A DNA stretch of 64,000 nucleotides from Halomonas sp. 'Soap Lake #6' (GCF_003031405.1 NZ_CP020469.1:1426001-1490000), one strand, 5' to 3'; positions 28,136 through 37,616 are shown, counted from the first letter of the stretch. A program made the numbers and translations. The notes: generated by a model not told the origin, from the sequence alone.

Positions 28136-28245
28136 GGTGGCCCCTTAGGTCCTCCCGCAACGCTAAACTGCGAACCCCGCCAGGCCCGGAAGGGAGCAAC
28201 GGTAGTGGTGGCTGCGTGTGCCGGGATGTGGCTTTTGGGGCCGCC
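28136..28245 (+). ncRNA. ffs: 4.5S signal recognition particle RNA
   Basis: The sequence has the conserved bacterial SRP RNA features. CTCCCGCAACGCTA and GTGTGCCGGGATG form the 5' and 3' arms. The apical Ffh-binding region holds CAGGCCCGGAAGGGAGCA. The ends GGTGGCCCC and GGGGCCGCC pair with one G-U. The RNA binds Ffh for co-translational membrane targeting. The gene is intact although a transposon begins only 9 bases after it. Its own T-rich terminator, if any, has been displaced or replaced by transposon DNA. Bases 28182-28213 are also the target of the element's own CRISPR spacer. Confidence 0.96.
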
Positions 28246-28249
28246 TCCA

Positions 28250-28254
28250 TTTCT
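28250..28254. repeat. Target-site duplication, ffs side (TTTCT)
   Basis: The five bases before the transposon end are identical to those after its other end (63413-63417), as expected for Tn7-family insertion. Confidence 0.92.
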
Positions 28255-28324
28255 TGTCGTTTCCGGTCTGTTTTGACATAAATTCCGGTTAAAATGACAT
28301 AATTTGCGGTTTCTCGTGACATAA
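28255..28324 (+). repeat. Transposon end, ffs-proximal, with three abutting TnsB-type sites
   Basis: After TGTCGT come three head-to-tail repeats at 28261-28281, 28283-28302 and 28303-28324. They share the pattern TTCCGGTYnnnnTGACATAA; the third is the most diverged. The compact packing resembles the right end of Tn7, which also faces its attachment gene. Confidence 0.88.
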
Positions 28325-28362
28325 CCTATTTTTGTAGTAAACCTACGAAATGGGGTGCTGTC

Positions 28363-28986
28363 ATGTACAGGCGTAAGCTCCGTCATTCCCGTGTAAAGAA
28401 CCTCTACAAATTTGCTAGCTTCAAAACTGCTACTGCGCACACTGTAGAGTCTTCTCTTGAGTTTGATGCCTGCTACCACTTTGAATACTCTCCCCACGTT
28501 AAGTCTTTCATTGCCCAGCCTATGGGTTTCACTTACTCGATTCATGGGAAAACTAACCCCTATACTCCTGATTTTAAGATAATAAATAATAATCAAAAAA
28601 TAGCCTTTATTGAGATCAAGCCCCATAGTAAAACCCTCCATCCAGAATTTGTTCAAAAATTCCAGGCAAAAAAAGAAGCAGCCTGTCAATTGGGTTTCGA
28701 GCTGAGCTTAGTAACTGAGCTTCAAATTAGAAAGTATCCAATCTTGAATAATTATAAGTTGCTACATCGTTACGCTGGTTTTCAAAGCCATTGCGAGTTG
28801 TATGATAGTGTTTATAGCCTTGTGAAAAGGCACTCCCCGATTTTCTTGCATGAAATTTGTGCTCTATATGATATTGGTTTCCGTCCTAGAGTTATTCGCT
28901 CACTGGTTTCGTTAATAGCCTCTGGGAAATTAAAGGCCAATATATTAGAAAAAGAAATTGGTGACGATTTGCTTCTTTGGGCATGA
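28363..28986 (+). CDS. tnsA: Transposase endonuclease subunit TnsA
   Basis: A 207-residue protein. The PD-(D/E)XK core is visible: Glu29 or Glu33 in VESSLEFD, Asp70 in YTPDF, and Glu84-x-Lys86 in FIEIKP, corresponding to the catalytic residues of Tn7 TnsA. TnsA cuts the 5' ends of the transposon so that TnsAB gives cut-and-paste rather than replicative transposition. The C-terminal part (about 110-207) should carry the TnsC-contacting domain. It starts 38 bases after the last TnsB site, behind GGGGTG, and is 8 bases from tnsB. Confidence 0.95.
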   Translation: MYRRKLRHSRVKNLYKFASFKTATAHTVESSLEFDACYHFEYSPHVKSFIAQPMGFTYSIHGKTNPYTPDFKIINNNQKIAFIEIKPHSKTLHPEFVQKFQAKKEAACQLGFELSLVTELQIRKYPILNNYKLLHRYAGFQSHCELYDSVYSLVKRHSPIFLHEICALYDIGFRPRVIRSLVSLIASGKLKANILEKEIGDDLLLWA

Positions 28987-28994
28987 GGTGACTT

Positions 28995-30890
28995 ATGTTG
29001 GAAGATCCTTTTTTTGATGAGTCTTTAGCAGGTATAGGTTTCTCGCATACAGCGTGTAAAAAAAGCCGCGATGAAATTGAGGATGTCGCATTCATCACAA
29101 TAGATGATCTTGATGAGGAGTGCGCCGATAAAGCCTTGTTCAAGTATAAAGTAATAAAGTTGGTCAATAAAAGGCTTAACGGAGGCTGGACGAAGAAGAA
29201 CGTAGAGCCAATTATCTATGAATTATATAATGAAGGTTTTATAGACAAAAAGCCTGGGTGGCAAAGCGTAGCTAGATGGAATGCAAAGTATCGTGTCGAT
29301 AAAAATTTGCTTTACTTGGTTGATAGAAGAGCGATAAAAAATAATTTTTGTGATTTTAATTCTTTCTCAAAAGACACTTTCTTTTGGGACGCAATCGAAA
29401 AGAAATATCTTACACGAGTGAGGGGGTCTGTTGCGACCACTTATCAGTTTTATAAGGATTTAATATTAATTCATAATAATGAAAATCCAGATAATAAGTT
29501 TGTAGCTGTTGGGCGAAGCGCCTTTTACGATAGAGTTAAAAAGCTTCCACCTTATATTTGTGACTTGAAGCGTTATGGAAAACGATATGCGGATAAAAAA
29601 TATCGATTGATCAATAGTTTTAAAAAGTCTACTAGGGTGATGGAACGTGTTGAAATTGACCATACTGCTCTTGACTTGATCTTGCTTGATGATACCTTGA
29701 ATATTCCTATTGGAAGGCCATTTATAACTGTTCTTATTGATACATTTAGTAAATGTATCGTGGGTTTTTATTTAAGCTTTAGAGGGCCGAGCTATAATTC
29801 TGTAAGATGTGCGATCATAAATGCATGTCTGGACAAAGAGGATGTTTTGAAGAAATATCCTGACGTCGAAAAAGATTGGCCATGTCAGGGTCGCATTGAA
29901 ACACTAGTTGTTGATAATGGTGCAGAATTTTGGTCGAAAGATCTTGAGAGGTTTTCTGCTTCAATAGGGATGAGTATTGAGTATAATCCAGTTGGAAAGC
30001 CATGGAAGAAGCCTTTAGTCGAAAGGATTTTTAATACTTATAATACAAAATTTGTTCATCAGATACCTGGGAAAACTTTCTCAAGTGCAAAAGACCTAGA
30101 GGGGTATGAGCCTCAGAAAGATGCACTGTTGCCATTCTCCGAATTCTTATATTTGCTGCATATCTGGGTTATTGATATTTATAACCAGCAGTCAAACAGC
30201 CGTAAAACACATATACCCGCTTTATCATGGCAAGTTGGGTATGAGGAATTCCCTCCTGTTATTTATCAGGGTCTTGAAAAGCAGAGATTTAAAATAGAGA
30301 GCTTTCCTACTGTCTATCGCGATTTACGGCCAATTGGGATAGAGGTGGATCATATAAGCTATAGTAACGAAGCGCTAGTAGAGTTTAGAAAAAACAACCC
30401 GCCACCCCTTGGTCAAACAAAACATAAGCTTTGTGTGAAGCGAGATCCATCTGATGTTTCTTATGTTTATGTATACTTACCTAATTTGGAAAAATATATT
30501 AAGGTTGATGCGACTAGTCAAGATTTTTCATTAGAGGGCGTCTCTATTTTTCAGTACCAAGTTATGAGGAAAGCGTTAACTAGATATATTGACGCCAATG
30601 TTGACCATGCAGGGCTTGCTTTAGCGAATATGAAGCTAAGCGAAAGGATGGATGATATAAGTAATCTGGCTTTGGCTAATAAAAAAAGTCGCTCAAGGGG
30701 AATGAAAAGTGTGGCCGCTTTCGTAGGTATAGATAGTGAAGGTGAAACATCTTTTGAAAGTGTCCATAATAATTTGAAAAATAAAAAAGATACAAAATTG
30801 AGTTTTTTTGAAGGTGAAACGTTAGATGACAAAAAATTAAAGTCTATCGATGATTGGAACGAGATTGCTGATAATTTGGAGCCTTATTAA
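28995..30890 (+). CDS. tnsB: DDE transposase TnsB
   Basis: A 631-residue protein with an rve/DDE integrase core. Asp222 lies in EIDHTALD, Asp307 in LVVDNGAEFW, and Glu343 in KKPLVERIFNTYN, giving the D-x35-E spacing of retroviral-type integrases. N-terminal helix-turn-helix regions (about 50-180) should bind the end repeats. The C-terminal tail (after 560) probably contacts TnsC. It makes the 3'-end breaks and joins them to target DNA. GAGGTGA precedes the start. Its stop TAA shares one base with the tnsC ATG. Confidence 0.96.
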   Translation: MLEDPFFDESLAGIGFSHTACKKSRDEIEDVAFITIDDLDEECADKALFKYKVIKLVNKRLNGGWTKKNVEPIIYELYNEGFIDKKPGWQSVARWNAKYRVDKNLLYLVDRRAIKNNFCDFNSFSKDTFFWDAIEKKYLTRVRGSVATTYQFYKDLILIHNNENPDNKFVAVGRSAFYDRVKKLPPYICDLKRYGKRYADKKYRLINSFKKSTRVMERVEIDHTALDLILLDDTLNIPIGRPFITVLIDTFSKCIVGFYLSFRGPSYNSVRCAIINACLDKEDVLKKYPDVEKDWPCQGRIETLVVDNGAEFWSKDLERFSASIGMSIEYNPVGKPWKKPLVERIFNTYNTKFVHQIPGKTFSSAKDLEGYEPQKDALLPFSEFLYLLHIWVIDIYNQQSNSRKTHIPALSWQVGYEEFPPVIYQGLEKQRFKIESFPTVYRDLRPIGIEVDHISYSNEALVEFRKNNPPPLGQTKHKLCVKRDPSDVSYVYVYLPNLEKYIKVDATSQDFSLEGVSIFQYQVMRKALTRYIDANVDHAGLALANMKLSERMDDISNLALANKKSRSRGMKSVAAFVGIDSEGETSFESVHNNLKNKKDTKLSFFEGETLDDKKLKSIDDWNEIADNLEPY

Positions 30891-31909
30891 TGAATATTAT
30901 CCATTCTGAATGTAATCAGCGTAGGTTATATAAATTCCTAAATTGTTTTGTTCAGCATGCAGCTATGAAAAAGACATTAAATTCTTTGTATCGTTTAAAA
31001 AATAACCAAATATTGGGCGGAGAGCAGCAATGCATGCTGATAACAGGCGATACTGGATCTGGGAAAAGTGCATTAATTAAAGAGTTTTCTTCGGCTTTTC
31101 CTAGTTATGAAGAAAATGGTGTTTTGATCCAGCCAGTGCTTGTGTCACGTATTCCAAGTAAGCCTGATGTTGAAAAAATGATGATTGAACTTATGAACGA
31201 CTTAGGTCAGTTTGGTTCTGAAGCAAGAAAAGGCAGGAGGAGGGAAATTGGTCTGGCAGAGGCACTAGTTAAAATGTTGAAAGTTTGTAAAACTCAAATA
31301 ATTATCATAAACGAGTTTCAGGAGTTAATAGAGTTTAAATCAGTTGAAGATCGTCAAAGGATTGCAAACAGGCTTAAGCTCATTAGTGAGCAAGCGGGCA
31401 TACCTGTTGTACTGGTAGGAATGCCATGGGCTTCTGAGATTTCAAATGAGCCTCAATGGGCCTCTCGTCTGATGTGTAAAATCGAGTTGCCATACTTTAA
31501 ATTTTTAAATGAAGATGATCGAAAAGAGTTTACGTGTTTCGTTAAAGGTTTAGCATGTAGAATGGGGTATGAAAAGCCTCCTAAATTTGAAATCGATGAG
31601 ATTTTGTTTCCCCTTTTTTCCGCAACACGAGGCGAGGCAAGGAAAGTTAAGCATATTCTCAGTGAAGCTCTTTCCTTAGCTTTGTGGAGAGGTGAAAATA
31701 CTGTCCATCAACAGCATTTGGCCGAAGTAATGGATTCTGCTTTCTTTTATGAGGATAACCCCTTCAAATTACCCTTAAACGAGGTGCCTCTGTGTGAGGT
31801 GTCTAAGTATGCTTCTTATAACCGTTATTCAACTGTGGAATCTGATATGTTTGTGAGTACTCAATTCACGCCAAAAATTCCAACGAAAGTGCTTTTTTCA
31901 AAATCATAA
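30890..31909 (+). CDS. tnsC: AAA+ transposition regulator TnsC
   Basis: A 339-residue AAA+ ATPase. Walker A is GDTGSGKS at residues 53-60 and Walker B is IIIINEF near 135-142. A sensor/arginine-finger region follows near ASRLMCKIELP. TnsC joins the target complex (here TniQ-Cascade) to the TnsAB transposase and enforces target immunity. Start and stop are coupled to tnsB by a 1-base overlap. Base composition is AT-rich like tnsA/tnsB, in contrast to the GC-rich BREX cargo that follows. Confidence 0.96.
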   Translation: MNIIHSECNQRRLYKFLNCFVQHAAMKKTLNSLYRLKNNQILGGEQQCMLITGDTGSGKSALIKEFSSAFPSYEENGVLIQPVLVSRIPSKPDVEKMMIELMNDLGQFGSEARKGRRREIGLAEALVKMLKVCKTQIIIINEFQELIEFKSVEDRQRIANRLKLISEQAGIPVVLVGMPWASEISNEPQWASRLMCKIELPYFKFLNEDDRKEFTCFVKGLACRMGYEKPPKFEIDEILFPLFSATRGEARKVKHILSEALSLALWRGENTVHQQHLAEVMDSAFFYEDNPFKLPLNEVPLCEVSKYASYNRYSTVESDMFVSTQFTPKIPTKVLFSKS

Positions 31910-31978
31910 GCAGCTTATTAAGACGCCATTCTCTAATTACAGAATTGATGGGAGCTTTTTAAAGTACCATTGCATTCT

Positions 31979-31997
31979 TGCTAAGAATCTCTTAGCA
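31979..31997. promoter_or_regulatory. Xre operator candidate upstream of xre
   Basis: A perfect inverted repeat TGCTAAGA-ATC-TCTTAGCA lies 57 bases before the Xre gene, where autoregulation would be expected. A close copy lies before tniQ (57075-57093). Confidence 0.65.
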
Positions 31998-32054
31998 TAT
32001 TTTTGTGTCATCTTGCGCTAGCCTAGCGGCTTTCCAAGTAGCGATGGTGTTTTC

Positions 32055-32372
32055 ATGGACAGTCCGCTTCCAGATCGCTTGAGAGCCGCCAGGCAAGCAG
32101 CGGGTATGACACAAAGGCAGTTGGGTGAATACCTCGGCATGGAGCCGAATCTGGCGAGTGCGCGTATGACGCAGTATGAAAAGGGGCAGCATGCGCCCAA
32201 TTTCCAGTTGCTGAAGAGGCTTTCAGAGGCACTAGAGGTGCCCATTCCCTATTTTTTCTGCGAAGACGATACCGTGGCAGAATTGATCCTTGAGTTAGAT
32301 AAACTCGACCCTGCAGAACGCCAACGCTTGTTGGAACAGCTTAAAAAGGGCAGTGCGCCTAGCGAAAGCTGA
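32055..32372 (+). CDS. Xre-family HTH regulator
   Basis: A 105-residue protein. The Cro/CI-type helix-turn-helix covers about residues 6-61 (LRAARQAAGMTQRQLGEYLG, then MTQYEKGQHAPNFQLLKRLS). A short acidic C-terminal tail follows (ELILELDKLDPAERQRLLEQ). It lies 145 bases after tnsC and just before brxA. Xre proteins are known in I-F3 elements as regulators of the guide-RNA/effector genes. The repeat of its putative operator before tniQ supports that role here. A role in controlling BREX is an alternative. Confidence 0.88.
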   Translation: MDSPLPDRLRAARQAAGMTQRQLGEYLGMEPNLASARMTQYEKGQHAPNFQLLKRLSEALEVPIPYFFCEDDTVAELILELDKLDPAERQRLLEQLKKGSAPSES

Positions 32373-32429
32373 TCCCGTTACTGATCAGCCGCCTGCAACT
32401 TCAACGTAATTGACCTTGATGAGCGCCTT

Positions 32430-33029
32430 TTGACTTCTTTCAGCTACAACTCTGATCTGATCGGTGGTGGACTGATGGTGCGCGAAAGCCGTGCCATTGC
32501 CGATTTGCTGCTTTCTAATGCTGATGAAAGGCAGTGGCATCAGGCAATCATCGTTGATAACCGCCTCCAGAAGAACCGTCCCGCCACTGCTAAACGTGCA
32601 GGTCAAGCTATTCGTAAGCGCTTAGAGAAGCTGGAGCCACCTTTTTGGCAAGCGCTACGGGATGGCGACGACCAGCTCGCCACACAGGTGTCTTTCTGTG
32701 CCGCTATGTCGCGTAACCTGCTATTGGTGGAGTTTCTTGAAAGTGTTGTCGCCGATGCGTTCTTAACCCAGGCGGAGGCGCTTCAGGCCTATCAGTGGGA
32801 TGAGTTTTTAGCTGAGCGTGCCCACCGCGATGAAGCAATAGCAGGGTGGGCCGAAAGCTCGAAGCGTAAAATGGGGCAGGTGGCGTACCGTATGTTGGCG
32901 GAAGTTGGCGTATTGGTGTCCAGTCGCTCGCGCAAGTTACAGCCCTTGCTGCTACGGCCAGAAGTTAAAAGCTTGCTTGAAACCTACCAGCACGAACGAT
33001 TGCAGGCATGTTGCCGTCGGCTGCGTTAA
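32430..33029 (+). CDS. brxA: BREX protein BrxA (DUF1819)
   Basis: A 199-residue protein; the sequence YNSDLIGGGLMVRESRAIADLLL near the start is typical of DUF1819/BrxA. The start is a TTG at 32430; upstream the frame stays open back to a TGA near 32382 but contains no ATG or GTG. BrxA is a small DNA-binding helical protein and first gene of type 1 BREX operons. Its base composition is GC-rich, unlike the tns genes. It begins 57 bases after the Xre gene, possibly on the same transcript. Confidence 0.9.
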   Translation: MTSFSYNSDLIGGGLMVRESRAIADLLLSNADERQWHQAIIVDNRLQKNRPATAKRAGQAIRKRLEKLEPPFWQALRDGDDQLATQVSFCAAMSRNLLLVEFLESVVADAFLTQAEALQAYQWDEFLAERAHRDEAIAGWAESSKRKMGQVAYRMLAEVGVLVSSRSRKLQPLLLRPEVKSLLETYQHERLQACCRRLR

Positions 33030-33201
33030 ATGTGCATGTTGCCTTCTTAACCTCGTTCTTTTCTTAAAAACCGTGCTTACGTCAAAACACGACTAAGTAG
33101 ACCTTGCAACGCAGGTGGCTAGCGGCATAGTCTTACCCAACCAGCCTTTTGCATTAGAAAAAGCTTTGCATCAAACATGCTAGACACAGGGACGCATCCG
33201 C

Positions 33202-33825
33202 ATGTCACAGAGTGATCAGTACCCACCCCCCAGCGGCTTTAACCACCACGAGGATGACCAGCTTCGGGCGCGTTTGAACCAAGTCGCTGAGAAAATCACG
33301 CGGCCTGATTTTTTAGCGGGCCAGGGGTTGGGTAATGAACTGGGCTTCTGGATTTTCGATTACGCCCCAGAGCATGAACTGCAGGTGCGTGCCTACCTGA
33401 ACTTCCTCCCCTCATTAATGGCACGCCAGCACCCTGGCATCAAAATGGCGCAGGTCAATCTGCTGGAAGTGCTAAAGGATTACCTCACCGAGCGCGGCTT
33501 CCTGGATAAAGCCATTGCCATGCAAAAAAGCAAAGGCGATGCGGCACTACTGAAGGCGCTGCGTGGGCCGCTGCACATGGACAAGTTCGCCCCATACCTT
33601 ATCCGACACTCCTTGTCGCATGACCCCGATATTGTGCTGCTTACCGGTGTGGGTAGCCTATGGCCCATGGTGCGTGCGCACAGCTTGTTAAATGCCCTAC
33701 ACGGGCCGCTCGGCCATAAGCCATTGGTACTCTTCTACCCAGGCCGATACGACGGACAAACGATGTCGCTGTTTAAGCAGATCAAAAGCAATAACTACTA
33801 CCGTGCGTTTGCGCTTGTGCCCTAG
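33202..33825 (+). CDS. brxB: BREX protein BrxB (DUF1788)
   Basis: A 207-residue protein. The sequence GNELGFWIFDYAPEHELQVR and the C-terminal LVLFYPGRYDGQTMSLF are characteristic of DUF1788/BrxB. AGGGA lies 9 bases upstream of ATG 33202. BrxB is required for BREX defence in studied systems, but its biochemical role is not settled. It sits between brxA and brxC as in canonical type 1 loci. Confidence 0.92.
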   Translation: MSQSDQYPPPSGFNHHEDDQLRARLNQVAEKITRPDFLAGQGLGNELGFWIFDYAPEHELQVRAYLNFLPSLMARQHPGIKMAQVNLLEVLKDYLTERGFLDKAIAMQKSKGDAALLKALRGPLHMDKFAPYLIRHSLSHDPDIVLLTGVGSLWPMVRAHSLLNALHGPLGHKPLVLFYPGRYDGQTMSLFKQIKSNNYYRAFALVP

Positions 33826-33938
33826 CGCAACGGATGACGTCATGCCGTATATTACGTTCGCTTGGTGAGTAGTGGTCTTTGATATCGTGGTACCTCTCAG
33901 CTTGAAACGCCCAGGGTTTAAACATTTACAGGACAGAT

Positions 33939-36900
33939 ATGCACATTCAAGAGCTCTTCCTCAAACCGCTCAGCCGGTCAATCAACGGCGTGGTCAAAGC
34001 CGACCAGCGTGACCAGGAAACCATTTACCAAGAGCTGGATGAGTATGTCGTCACCAACGAGCTAGAAAAGCATTTTCGTGCTTTTTTTGAATCCTACACC
34101 ACTCCCTTAAATGACCCCTCTATCGCCAACCGCGTGGGCGTTTGGGTCAGCGGCTTTTTTGGGTCGGGTAAATCGCACTTTTTGAAAACGCTCTCTTACT
34201 TGCTAGCCAACACGGAAGCGTTTGATGCCAACGGCCAGGCCAAGCGAGCCGCCGACTTTTTTGATGAGCAGAAGCTGGTCGATAGCTCTATTCGGGCTGA
34301 TATCGACAAAGCTGTTCGTGAGCCGGCCCATGTGGTGCTGTTCAACATCGACAGCAAGGCCAGCTCGAACGACGATGGCAACCCCATCCTCAACGTCTTC
34401 CTGCGCGTGTTTAACGAGCACCAGGGCTTTAGCTCTGATTACCCACACATTGCCCACATGGAACGCCACCTGGAAAAGCGCGGCGTGTATGAGCGCTTTA
34501 AGCAGGCCTTTAACGACGCCAGCGGCGTGGTGTGGGAAGAGGAACGAGACGGCTATCAGTTCTACCAGGATGATATCGAGCAAGCGATTGGCGCAGCGCT
34601 CGATCTCTCTCCTGAAGCGGCGCATAAATGGTTTGAGGAGTCTGAAACCAACTTCAGCGTTTCGGTAGAGAACTTCTGCCACTGGGTAAAAGAGTTTTTG
34701 GAGTCGCAGTCAGTGACCCAGCGCATGGTGTTCATGGTCGATGAAGTCGGCCAGTTTATTGGCAGCGACACGCGCTTAATGCTGACCCTGCAAACGCTGA
34801 CCGAAAACCTCGGCACGATCTGCGGTGGTCGCGCCTGGATCGTGGTCACCTCCCAAGCCGATATGGACGCCGTACTAGGGGAGATGACCGCTTCAAAAGC
34901 CAACGATTTCTCCAAGATCGCCGGGCGCTTTAAAACCCGCTTATCGCTCTCAAGCTCCAACTCTGATGAAGTGATCCGCAAGCGCCTGCTGGTGAAAACC
35001 GACCCGGCACGCGCTGAGCTGGAAGGCGTGTTTGAGGCCAAAGGCTCGATTCTACGTAACCAGCTGACCTTTGACCGCTCTGGCCCCACGCTAAAAAACA
35101 TCGAAGGCGTCGAGAGCTTTATCGCCAACTACCCCTTTGTGCCGTACCACTTCCAGTTGGTGCAAAAAGTCTTTGAAGAGATCCGTAAGGTGGGGGCGAC
35201 CGGCGCGCACCTGGCCTACGGCGAGCGCTCGATGCTCGATGCGTTCCATATGGCTGCCAAAGCCGTGCAGGAGAAAACGATTGGCGCGCTGGTGCCGATG
35301 CACTGCTTCTACACAGCGGTAGAGGGCTTTCTCGATACAGCGGTAAAACGCACCATTGATCAGGCCAGCGAAAACCCCGTGTTAGAGGCGTTTGATGTCG
35401 AAACCCTGCGCACGCTGTTTATGATCCGCTATGTGGATTTGGTCAAAGGCACGGTCGATAACCTAGTCACACTCTCGCTGACCCAAATCGACGATGACCG
35501 TATTGCCATTCGGGAGCAGCTGGAAGCCACCCTGGCACGACTGGAAAAAGAGAGCCTGATAACCCGCAACGGCGATGAGTACCAGTTCCTCACCAACGAG
35601 GAGCGGGACATCACCCGCAAGATCAAAGCCACCGAAGTCACCAGCAGCGACGAGAACAAAGAGCTTTCCAGCCTAATCTTCAAAGACATGCTGCGCGACC
35701 GCAGCAAATACCGCTACCCGGTCAACAAAACCGACTACAGCATAGGCCGTTACCTGGATGGCCACACCCTGGATGGCCGCTACCAGAGCCAGCTAAGGGT
35801 GGAGGTGGTCTCACCACTGGACGTGGAGTACGTTCAGCTAAGCGAAGCGGGCTGCATTCACAAAAGCGGCGATAACGGTGGGCAGGTGCTGATTAAACTG
35901 CCCGACGACAAGCGCTTTACCGATGAACTGCGCACGCTGCTAAAAACCGATAAGTTTATTCGCCTGAACCTATCGGCCAACGACCACAGCGTGGAGCGCA
36001 TTCTGGCCGACCGTGGCCGTGAAAATCAGGAGCGCAAAAAGCGCCTGCGGGTGCGTTTAGAAGAGATGCTGCTGGATGCGGACGTTTACGCGCTCGGCCA
36101 GAAGCTTGATCTCAACCGCAACCAGCTGAATACCCGCTTGGATGAGGCTTGCCGCTACCTGCTCGAAAACACCTACAACAAGCTGAGCCAGCTCACGGTG
36201 CTTAGCCCCGAGCCAATGCGCGAGCTGCAGGCCGTATTAACCGCCGATGACCTGGGCACCCAGAACCTGAACTTAGACGGCGAGGAGGGCAATGCCCAAG
36301 CGGTGAAAGAGGTAGAGCAGTATATTTCGCTGCACGGCGGCGAGCCGGTGCCACTGAACCCGCTGATTGAGCGCTTTAGCAACCGGCCTTTTGGCTGGCC
36401 TGAAGGCGAAACGCTGCTAATACTAGGCCGCCTACACGCAGCTGGGCGCTTAACCTTCCACACCGCTGGCCCCGCGCTTAGCGGTAAAGAAGCCTTTGAG
36501 CTACTCAACAACGCCCGCCGCCGCAGTGAAGTGCGCATTCAGAAAAAGCGCCAAACCGAAGATGCGGTGCTTAACAAAGCCCGTAACCTCACCAAAGAGC
36601 TGTTTGGCCAGCTAGGCCCCACCAGTGAAAAAGAGCTGTTTAGCTATTACGTAGACCGCCTATCCCACTGGCGGCGCGAGCTAGAGGCGTATAAAAGCAA
36701 AACCGATGTGGGCAACTTCCCTGGCCGTAACGCCATTGAAAACTCCCTGCGGGAAGTGGAGCGCCTGCTGCGCCTGGACGACAGCTTCGATTTCTTTAAA
36801 AACATTGCCAGCCAGCAAGACACCCTGCTCGATGTAGAAGAGGACTACCGCGATCTCAGCGACTTCTTCACCAAGCAGCTCACCACCTGGCAGCAGCTAG

Positions 36901-37616
36901 AACAAGCGCTCAACCGGTTTGCAGTGAACCGCCTGGAGCTTGAGAAAAATACCCAGGCCCAGCAAGCACTGGCGGAGTGTGAGCGTATTTACCGCGCCGA
37001 CGCCCCCTACGCCATGCTCAATAAAGTGGATGGCCTGGTACGCACGCTGGATGAGATTAACAGCGGCTTGGTAGGTGAAAAACGCCAGCACGCCATTGCC
37101 CGTATCGACACGCGCATCGCCAAGGTGAGCGCTGAAATTGCTAAAAGCGGTATCGGCACCGCCGAACTCAGCAACCGCTTGCTGCACCCGCTGCAGCAGC
37201 TTAAAGCCTCCGTGAATCAGTCGGTCAGCATCGCGCAGATCTACCAGCTGCAAACCGAAACCGCCGTCGAGGAAGAAGAAGCCAGCCTGGAGGCACTACA
37301 CAACGCCCAGGCCGAAGCCGCCAAGCGGCAGCCGCCTACGCCTGCGGGAGACGCCACAACACCGGTACCCGAGAACCCCCAACCAGCCACACAGACGGCT
37401 CCCGGGGATAAAACCTACGGCCCGCACACCGCAACAGCCCCGGCAGCGGTGAATGCCCCCAAACCCGTGGCAAGGGTGCGCGTGAGCGACGTACTTAGCC
37501 GCGTGCATAGCGGGGTGTACCTGGAAAGCCAAGCGGAAGTCGATGCGTTTATGGACGAGCTGAGAAAAGAGCTGGAAGGGTCACTTTCAGCGGGCAAACG
37601 GGTACAGGTGCGGTAG
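33939..37616 (+). CDS. brxC: BREX ATPase BrxC
   Basis: A 1225-residue P-loop protein, the usual size for BrxC. Walker A is FFGSGKSHF near residues 72-80, and Walker B is FMVDEVGQFI near 264. The N-terminus reads MHIQELFLKPLSRSINGVVKA, a familiar BrxC start. A long C-terminal helical region (about 880-1130) is followed by a proline/alanine-rich linker (about 1130-1180) and a short end domain. BrxC is the large AAA+-like component of BREX, thought to act with PglX and PglZ. Confidence 0.95.
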   Translation: MHIQELFLKPLSRSINGVVKADQRDQETIYQELDEYVVTNELEKHFRAFFESYTTPLNDPSIANRVGVWVSGFFGSGKSHFLKTLSYLLANTEAFDANGQAKRAADFFDEQKLVDSSIRADIDKAVREPAHVVLFNIDSKASSNDDGNPILNVFLRVFNEHQGFSSDYPHIAHMERHLEKRGVYERFKQAFNDASGVVWEEERDGYQFYQDDIEQAIGAALDLSPEAAHKWFEESETNFSVSVENFCHWVKEFLESQSVTQRMVFMVDEVGQFIGSDTRLMLTLQTLTENLGTICGGRAWIVVTSQADMDAVLGEMTASKANDFSKIAGRFKTRLSLSSSNSDEVIRKRLLVKTDPARAELEGVFEAKGSILRNQLTFDRSGPTLKNIEGVESFIANYPFVPYHFQLVQKVFEEIRKVGATGAHLAYGERSMLDAFHMAAKAVQEKTIGALVPMHCFYTAVEGFLDTAVKRTIDQASENPVLEAFDVETLRTLFMIRYVDLVKGTVDNLVTLSLTQIDDDRIAIREQLEATLARLEKESLITRNGDEYQFLTNEERDITRKIKATEVTSSDENKELSSLIFKDMLRDRSKYRYPVNKTDYSIGRYLDGHTLDGRYQSQLRVEVVSPLDVEYVQLSEAGCIHKSGDNGGQVLIKLPDDKRFTDELRTLLKTDKFIRLNLSANDHSVERILADRGRENQERKKRLRVRLEEMLLDADVYALGQKLDLNRNQLNTRLDEACRYLLENTYNKLSQLTVLSPEPMRELQAVLTADDLGTQNLNLDGEEGNAQAVKEVEQYISLHGGEPVPLNPLIERFSNRPFGWPEGETLLILGRLHAAGRLTFHTAGPALSGKEAFELLNNARRRSEVRIQKKRQTEDAVLNKARNLTKELFGQLGPTSEKELFSYYVDRLSHWRRELEAYKSKTDVGNFPGRNAIENSLREVERLLRLDDSFDFFKNIASQQDTLLDVEEDYRDLSDFFTKQLTTWQQLEQALNRFAVNRLELEKNTQAQQALAECERIYRADAPYAMLNKVDGLVRTLDEINSGLVGEKRQHAIARIDTRIAKVSAEIAKSGIGTAELSNRLLHPLQQLKASVNQSVSIAQIYQLQTETAVEEEEASLEALHNAQAEAAKRQPPTPAGDATTPVPENPQPATQTAPGDKTYGPHTATAPAAVNAPKPVARVRVSDVLSRVHSGVYLESQAEVDAFMDELRKELEGSLSAGKRVQVR

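Noticed and set aside
28132..28689. 185-codon frame on the - strand across ffs and the transposon end
   Set aside because: It is antisense to ffs, the TnsB sites and tnsA, and has no coding character; the + strand genes are firm.
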